A stretch of 64,000 bases of DNA, taken from contig CP046522.1 of the NCBI GenBank assembly GCA_009738435.1, positions 62,001 through 126,000 of the forward strand, written 5' to 3'. The position numbers were made by a program, and so were the translations under genes. Positions 63,805-64,000 of the stretch are shown here, piece by piece. Origin of the DNA: Clostridium bovifaecis. GTDB lineage: Bacteria > Bacillota > Clostridia > Clostridiales > Clostridiaceae. How positions within the stretch are numbered: position 1 is the stretch's first letter; each line of letters starts with the position of its first letter. The notes beneath the pieces were generated by a model, which did no database searches, was not told the DNA's origin, and worked only from the letters and a program-made list of their open reading frames with translations.

Positions 63805-63895
63805 CCAGTAAGAATTTAGTATATTAGAGGTTATAAAGTTAAAAGTGAAATGTAGTGTTTCATAGGAAGAAAATTAACAGGAGGAGGGAAAAGTT

Positions 63896-64000
63896 GTGGC
63901 TGGAAGATTGTATGTGGTTCCGACCCCAATCGGAAATTTAAAGGATATAACATTAAGGGCTTTAGAGGTGTTAGAAAATGTGGATTTAGTAGCAGCAGAG
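63896..64000 (+). CDS. rsmI: 16S rRNA 2'-O-ribose C1402 methyltransferase, 5' part
   Basis: Begins at GTG 63896, after GGAGGAGGGAAAA, and runs off the window end. The 35 visible residues ([20 protein letters not shown]) match the N-terminus of RsmI, which methylates C1402 of 16S rRNA. It is the last member of the conserved tmk-to-rsmI order. Confidence 0.93.
   Translation, partial: MAGRLYVVPTPIGNLKDITLRALEVLENVDLVAAE

Overview
The window is low-GC DNA from a spore-forming anaerobe of the Clostridiaceae. The evidence is the clostridial-type 16S rRNA with a CCTCCTTTCT anti-Shine-Dalgarno end, strong AGGAGG ribosome sites, a 2[4Fe-4S] ferredoxin, and sporulation genes (gin/csfB, a YhcN-type lipoprotein, a GerMN lipoprotein, ricT). 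The gene order gin - yaaO-type decarboxylase - tmk - darA - holB - ricT - trmN6-like - rsmI matches the origin-proximal region of Bacillus subtilis, so the replication origin is probably not far away. The species cannot be named from the sequence alone.

Layout. 1-990: tail of an upstream rRNA operon (a divergent 5S), six tRNA genes, and an intergenic cluster of DnaA-box sequences. 990-3900: a frameshifted sfsA, a Nudix hydrolase, small Cys-rich proteins and a decayed M32 carboxypeptidase. 3990-4323: a long rod-like structured RNA just upstream of tcdA, probably 6S RNA. 4385-7223: tcdA, an MFS transporter and a frameshifted double-GNAT gene. 7.2-12.9 kb: rRNA operon 1. 13-26.4 kb: a mechanosensitive channel, a cell-wall amidase, three M42 aminopeptidase paralogs, a UDG-like gene, a class V aminotransferase with a beta-carbonic anhydrase, a thioesterase, and a GntR/ABC/lipoprotein/CPBP envelope module. 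26.4-32.8 kb: rRNA operon 2 with tandem 5S-tRNA-Phe units and a tRNA-Lys. 32.9 kb: a PpiC-type foldase. 33.7-39.3 kb: rRNA operon 3. 39.4-54.2 kb: racemase, sirtuin, DUF4349 lipoprotein, NSS symporter, Ca-type P-ATPase, ferritin-like protein, LD-carboxypeptidase, CorA, a degenerate M20 peptidase and a frameshifted L,D-transpeptidase. 54.3-64 kb: YhcN lipoprotein, then the conserved gin-to-rsmI cluster, interrupted by a ferredoxin gene and lrgAB on the minus strand.

How the parts relate. The three rRNA operons all run on the plus strand, as expected for one replichore. Each has a consensus promoter, a 16S processing stem and a 23S processing stem. Their upstream regions share short conserved islands inside otherwise diverged, palindrome-rich DNA. 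A family of imperfect palindromes occurs only around the rRNA units. The protein genes are mostly housekeeping, envelope and sporulation functions. I see no prophage, CRISPR array, transposase or integrative element.

The most notable non-routine items are the DnaA-box cluster, the 6S-like RNA, the rRNA upstream islands and palindromes, a heterogeneous 23S helix, an M42 paralog and an M20 homolog that have lost active-site residues, and several genes broken by 1-2 nt losses in homopolymers or short repeats. Those breaks may be sequencing errors.
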